Position numbers and translations under genes: made by a program. A model generated the notes under the pieces. That model made no database searches. It was not told the origin of the DNA and worked only from the letters and a program-made list of their open reading frames with translations. A DNA stretch of 64,000 bases from Atherix ibis (Eukaryota > Arthropoda > Insecta > Diptera > Athericidae): assembly GCA_958298945.1 (NCBI GenBank), contig OY282607.1, positions 34,629,000 through 34,692,999 on the forward strand, in the 5' to 3' direction. Positions 60,150 to 64,000 of the stretch are shown here, piece after piece (the first letter of the stretch is position 1; every line of letters starts with the position of its first letter).

Positions 60150-61760
60150 TTTGAATAATAATATTAATTAACGTGGAAGTAAACAGCAATCGAAGTTTCT
60201 CCTGCTAGCGTGTGCATATATTAAGCCTCAGTATTTTCGTAAATCACGCGACAAGTGACGCTTAAGTCTTCGATGGGTTTTTTTTGGAAAGGCAGTAGAG
60301 GATAGTTCTTAAAAAAGAGTATTAGTATGATTGGAGACACGATTATGGAACTTTTTATAACGAGACATAGCCATATCAAAAACAAATGAGACTTCAAGAT
60401 CACGATTAATAAGATTATTACGAACATAGAAGGGATCGTCGACAATTGCATGGAGTATTTTCAATTGAATTCGACAGAAATTGGATGGCTTAGTAGGACC
60501 CTAGAGTTCTAGTTCGTAAGTCCATATTGTTTTTAGTAGGGTATTGTATAAAAGTACTTTGCTGTCTATAGTAAGTTTAGAACGTTTGTATATTAGTCGA
60601 AGTAATTGTAGGTATTGTCTTTTTAATTCCTCTCTTTAAAATCTTGTATATGGGTTCCATGTCAAGCGTTTGTCTAAGATCAGTCCTAGCTACCGAACTT
60701 CAGTGTGTTGTGATATTTTGCTACCATTAAGGTATATGGTAGGACATGGCTTACAGCGGAGTGTAAAAGTTACGTGGGTAGATTCACGTTCATTTGCTTT
60801 TATTCACCACTTGATAAACCAGTTCTGGTTTTTATTCTCCACTCTGGGCAGACCATATCATTGGCATTTGTAGCAAAGGAAGGATTCTCTTGGCTTTAAG
60901 GAGTAAGTCCGGGTGCTAAACTATTTCAAAAGCTAAACTTATATTAAGAAACATACCGGGATAGTTTTCTTTTCTTTCTTTGCAGAATGCAATGAAATTG
61001 ACAACCCGATAACACTGCTGGTAGTTGGGAATTAAATCTGATGATTCGAGTAGGGGATGTTGGTAGCGGCGGACTATTTTTTCAAAGATTTAAGAGAGGA
61101 TTGGAAGGAGACTTATTGGTCTGTAAATAATTTTTTTTTATGATGGCAAATTTCCAGAGGATTGGAAAATATGTTATTCTAAGGCTGGGGTTATATAGTC
61201 CAACAAGGAAAACTATTGGTCTTTTAGGAAGTTGCTGGGGTATATTGTATTTGAGATGATCAGATCATAGCTTGGAGTTTGGTTTTTGGGAATGAGTTTT
61301 ATTAAGTTGGCAACTTCGGAAGGAGTAACTATCTTTGGCAGAAGACTCATGGGTAAGGGAATGTATAGTGCTATCTCGATTTTAGTACAATAAGTCCCGT
61401 TTAGTATGTCTTCATGTGGAGTGAGTATTTGTGCAGGGTGTTCAGCAAATGCGTCTGCTTTATCAGTTTTTCGTAAAGGATGCGTTGTTTTTATACCATT
61501 CTAAAATTTAGTTGATTATAGGTTTTTATATGATTAAACTATTCTGAATTTTTTTGTGTCACTTCGTTAGTCTCCAAGATGAACTCGTATAAGTGGACCA
61601 ATGAACTGGAATATTTTCAGACAATGTTTTGAAAGATTTCCTTTCGGGCCCTTATTGCTTCGTTACATAACTTTTAAATCGCTCTAACTAATTCTCTCCA
61701 ACTCAGAGTAATCATGGAATAATAAGAACTAATTTCAGTCTTTTTTTTTAAATTCCTAAC
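60150..61760 (-). pseudogene. Jockey-like LINE ORF2 (reverse transcriptase), longest copy
   Basis: From 61680 down, the minus strand reads PVHWSTYTSSSWRLTK, then KADAFAEHPAQILTPHEDI and VTPSEVANLIKLIPKNQT with PSYDLI (pre-RT and finger region). YRPISLLPILS and IFEKIVRRYQHPLL follow (RT block with the classic YRPISLLP). After a deletion that removes the LGPLLF and YADD blocks come STHVTFTLRCKPCPTIYLNG and LGLILDKRLTW (thumb), and LLRLIYKRSKLT. The C-terminal end reads PSNFCRIQLKILHAI, YVRNNLINRDLEVSF and RRLKRHLSRDL. Order and content match Jockey-clade ORF2, which copies RNA into the genome by target-primed reverse transcription. Stops and shifts break it repeatedly and the catalytic box is missing. 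The endonuclease domain upstream is not seen. The 60221-60451 frame is a shadow. Confidence 0.88.
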
Positions 61761-64000
61761 CGATTAATTCGATTTTTGGGAGTTAAATAATTGTGCAGTG
61801 TCGTTCTTCCTGATCAAGGTAAGTCGCGAAATAATTTTTCCAGAAACCAGAAGAATAAATTTCTACTTTAAATGACTATGGATCCATTTTATTAATGTTT
61901 TTTTTTATCCTGTCTAAATATTTCATAAGAACTTGTATGACATAGAATGACATTTCGTTTCACAAGTATTGAAATTTTAATATTTACTACTCTCGATGAG
62001 ATAATCTACTCTTACTTATAATATGAAAAAATACTACTAAATTTTTTTTTTTACTTATTATTGTTCCTATGCTAACAATAATAAGTAAAAAACTCCTCCT
62101 TCCAGAATGGCAATTTTATTTCAAATCAATTTTACTATTGCTAACGTAAATTTTATTAAAAATTCATCTTCAAAGTGAAAGTGCGCTGATTTTCTAAAAT
62201 ACAATTTATTTCCCGTAGCTTCTAAAAACTTTGCATCAAAAATAAATTGTTGATTTTAATTCATGGCATATTGGGCTGGGGTTGACAAAAGTCTTCCGAT
62301 TCAAACAATGTTGCCATTTATTTGTCAGAAACTGTTTACCACTTCGCAGAGCTTTTGCAATGAATAATTCATAAAGCCCGGAAAGAAAGACCTACTAAAG
62401 AATTTTATGAAAAACAAAAATCTAAAAATATATCTGTATGTATGTGTTTAAAAATGTTCCTAATACTTGTACTAAATCAATTCTACTAACCGTATTATAT
62501 AGACAATAGTAACAACAAACTAAGTTGTGATGATATGTTCTTATACTAATACAGCTTGCAAACTATTGTAATAAAGATACTCGCATAAAATAAAATGACA
62601 GAATGTGAAATAGTAGCAAGAATTCTCGTAAATATCGAAACAAATAATGCATAGAAGAAATAAATAAAATATGAAGGAATGAATACAAAGGCAAAAGTTT
62701 GTTATTATCACTATACAGCTCGTACTTAACCGAGAAGTTAATTTCCAGAAGATCAATAACCTTCTTTTTGGCCAACAATGATAACTGCTTCGACATCCTC
62801 TATTGCTTCCTCCCTGTGAACGATTTCAATTGACACCAAATTTTTGGCTACATTTGGTACTTAATAATAAGGAGAAGGCACCATCAGATGACTAATTCAT
62901 ATTTGATGGCATAAATCCAGATAAGCTGATATTATAGATGTATACACGTCGAAATACCAAGATAAGTAGGAAAGTCCGAAGTTTTATAGTTACTTTATTT
63001 GCCAAAAAACAACGATTGTGAAAATTAAGTGCTGATACCAAGGTGTAGGAGTAAACTGATTCAAGAAAAAATTTATCAAACAAATATATGAAATATTCAC
63101 GACAAAAATCTCAGCTAAAAATCGTCCTTAAAATAGGGTTATATATAATGCATGGTTTCGTTTCTAATGAAAAACACAACATCGAATTCGCTTGTGCACG
63201 TGAATATACAAAAAAAATTCTCTCTTGAAAAAACATTCGACAAAGGACATTTTTCGGAATATTTTCAAAAACAAAAATTATTAACAAAAAATAACATGTC
63301 TAGTTGGTTTTTCTATAGAAAACGGAAATTGTTAACAGAAAGTTTGATATTATACAAAACAAATATATAAATAGAGGAAATTTATAAACATGCATCATAG
63401 ATACTTTATTCTATAAGGATATAGAGACTATTGGAGAGAAAAAAAAACAACAAATTTATATTTATTCCATCTCAATCTCAGTTTCTGTTCTTGTTATTTT
63501 ACTTTTGAGCAATAATAAAATATTTACTTTTCCTGATTAATTTTAAAGTTAAAAAACTTTAAGATTTTCATGATTATTTTTTTTACAGTTTTTTTCATTA
63601 TTTGATAGTTGCATAATTATCCACAATTTAAAATAGAAAATTTCTATCCATACAAATGTTCTCAACTGTTCAAAATAGAGCTTCAATTATCAAAGCATAA
63701 AATTGATAATTTTGACTTTCAAATCATTATCAGATTTAGATTTTTTCCATTAATTTTCTTCTAATACAATTAATATTTTTAAATGTTATTTCTATTAACA
63801 TTTTTACTAAAATTTAAATTCAAGACTGCTGCGTACTAGATGTAAATGTAAAATTATTTCCTTTGAGAAAAAAAACAATACTCTTCACAAAATTCTAAGA
63901 ATTCTAATACTTAATTTTAGAAAAAGGAATGGATATCCTTAAATAATAATATTTTGTAGTTTATAATCAATTACTAATATACTTTAGGTTTTTTTTTGTA
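61761..64000. other. AT-rich stretch, nothing recognised
   Basis: AT-rich DNA with low-complexity short frames on both strands (62541-62796, 62892-63083 and 63152-63370). None carries a known motif. One perfect hairpin is listed separately. Confidence 0.55.
62049..62090. repeat. Perfect 17-bp inverted repeat, 8-nt loop
   Basis: TTTTACTTATTATTGTT (62049-62065) is the exact reverse complement of 62074-62090, around CCTATGCT. A compact hairpin of unknown role, possibly a transposon footprint or chance. Confidence 0.85.

Noticed and set aside
1..64000. CRISPR arrays, operons, ribosome binding sites, phage genes
   Set aside because: The sequence is eukaryotic in character (mariner and LINE elements, AT-rich noncoding DNA). 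No regularly spaced repeats or dense gene strings exist.

Overview
This is a strongly AT-rich, eukaryotic, apparently intergenic or intronic window. No complete host gene, tRNA or rRNA is recognisable. What can be read is a layered deposit of transposable elements: mariner (IS630-Tc1-mariner) DNA transposons of at least five lineages, and broken non-LTR retrotransposons (LINEs). The mix of irritans-, mellifera- and mauritiana-type mariners with DD41D (rosa-type) mariners and Jockey-like LINEs suggests an insect, most likely a fly. A tephritid fruit fly is a reasonable guess, because DD41D 'rosa' elements were described there, but that is inference.

Layout. 1-12 kb is AT-rich and mostly featureless, with a 103-bp tandem repeat near 7 kb and one unrecognised GC-richer island near 8-8.5 kb. 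12-16 kb holds an N-terminal DD41D transposase remnant, a recent 349-bp tandem duplication, and a DD41D element with both ends but a deleted interior. 19-28 kb carries several decayed copies of a SETMAR-like mariner family, a near-perfect 66-bp-arm hairpin, and a full-length but broken mauritiana-type mariner. 29.7-31.0 kb is a structurally complete irritans-type mariner with matching terminal repeats and an uninterrupted 349-residue transposase. 34.5-38 kb is a nested cluster: a LINE RNase H remnant, a deleted copy of the same irritans-type mariner, a LINE C-terminal fragment, a 3' stub of the same mariner, and a 121-bp-arm foldback element. 42-46.7 kb has a LINE reverse-transcriptase scrap, a complete mellifera-type mariner with an uninterrupted 350-residue transposase, and another LINE RNase H remnant. 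52-53.5 kb is an old irritans-type mariner abutting a Jockey-like LINE fragment. 56-57 kb is a LINE with ORF1-like and C-terminal pieces. 59-61.8 kb is a back-to-back run of SETMAR-like mariner, DD41D mariner and the longest Jockey-like LINE pseudogene.

The only two genes that could still make a full protein are the two mariner transposases (29898-30947 on + and 44189-45241 on -). Each sits between its own inverted repeats and TA target duplications. The other elements are non-autonomous or dead. Coordinates of degenerate elements are approximate.
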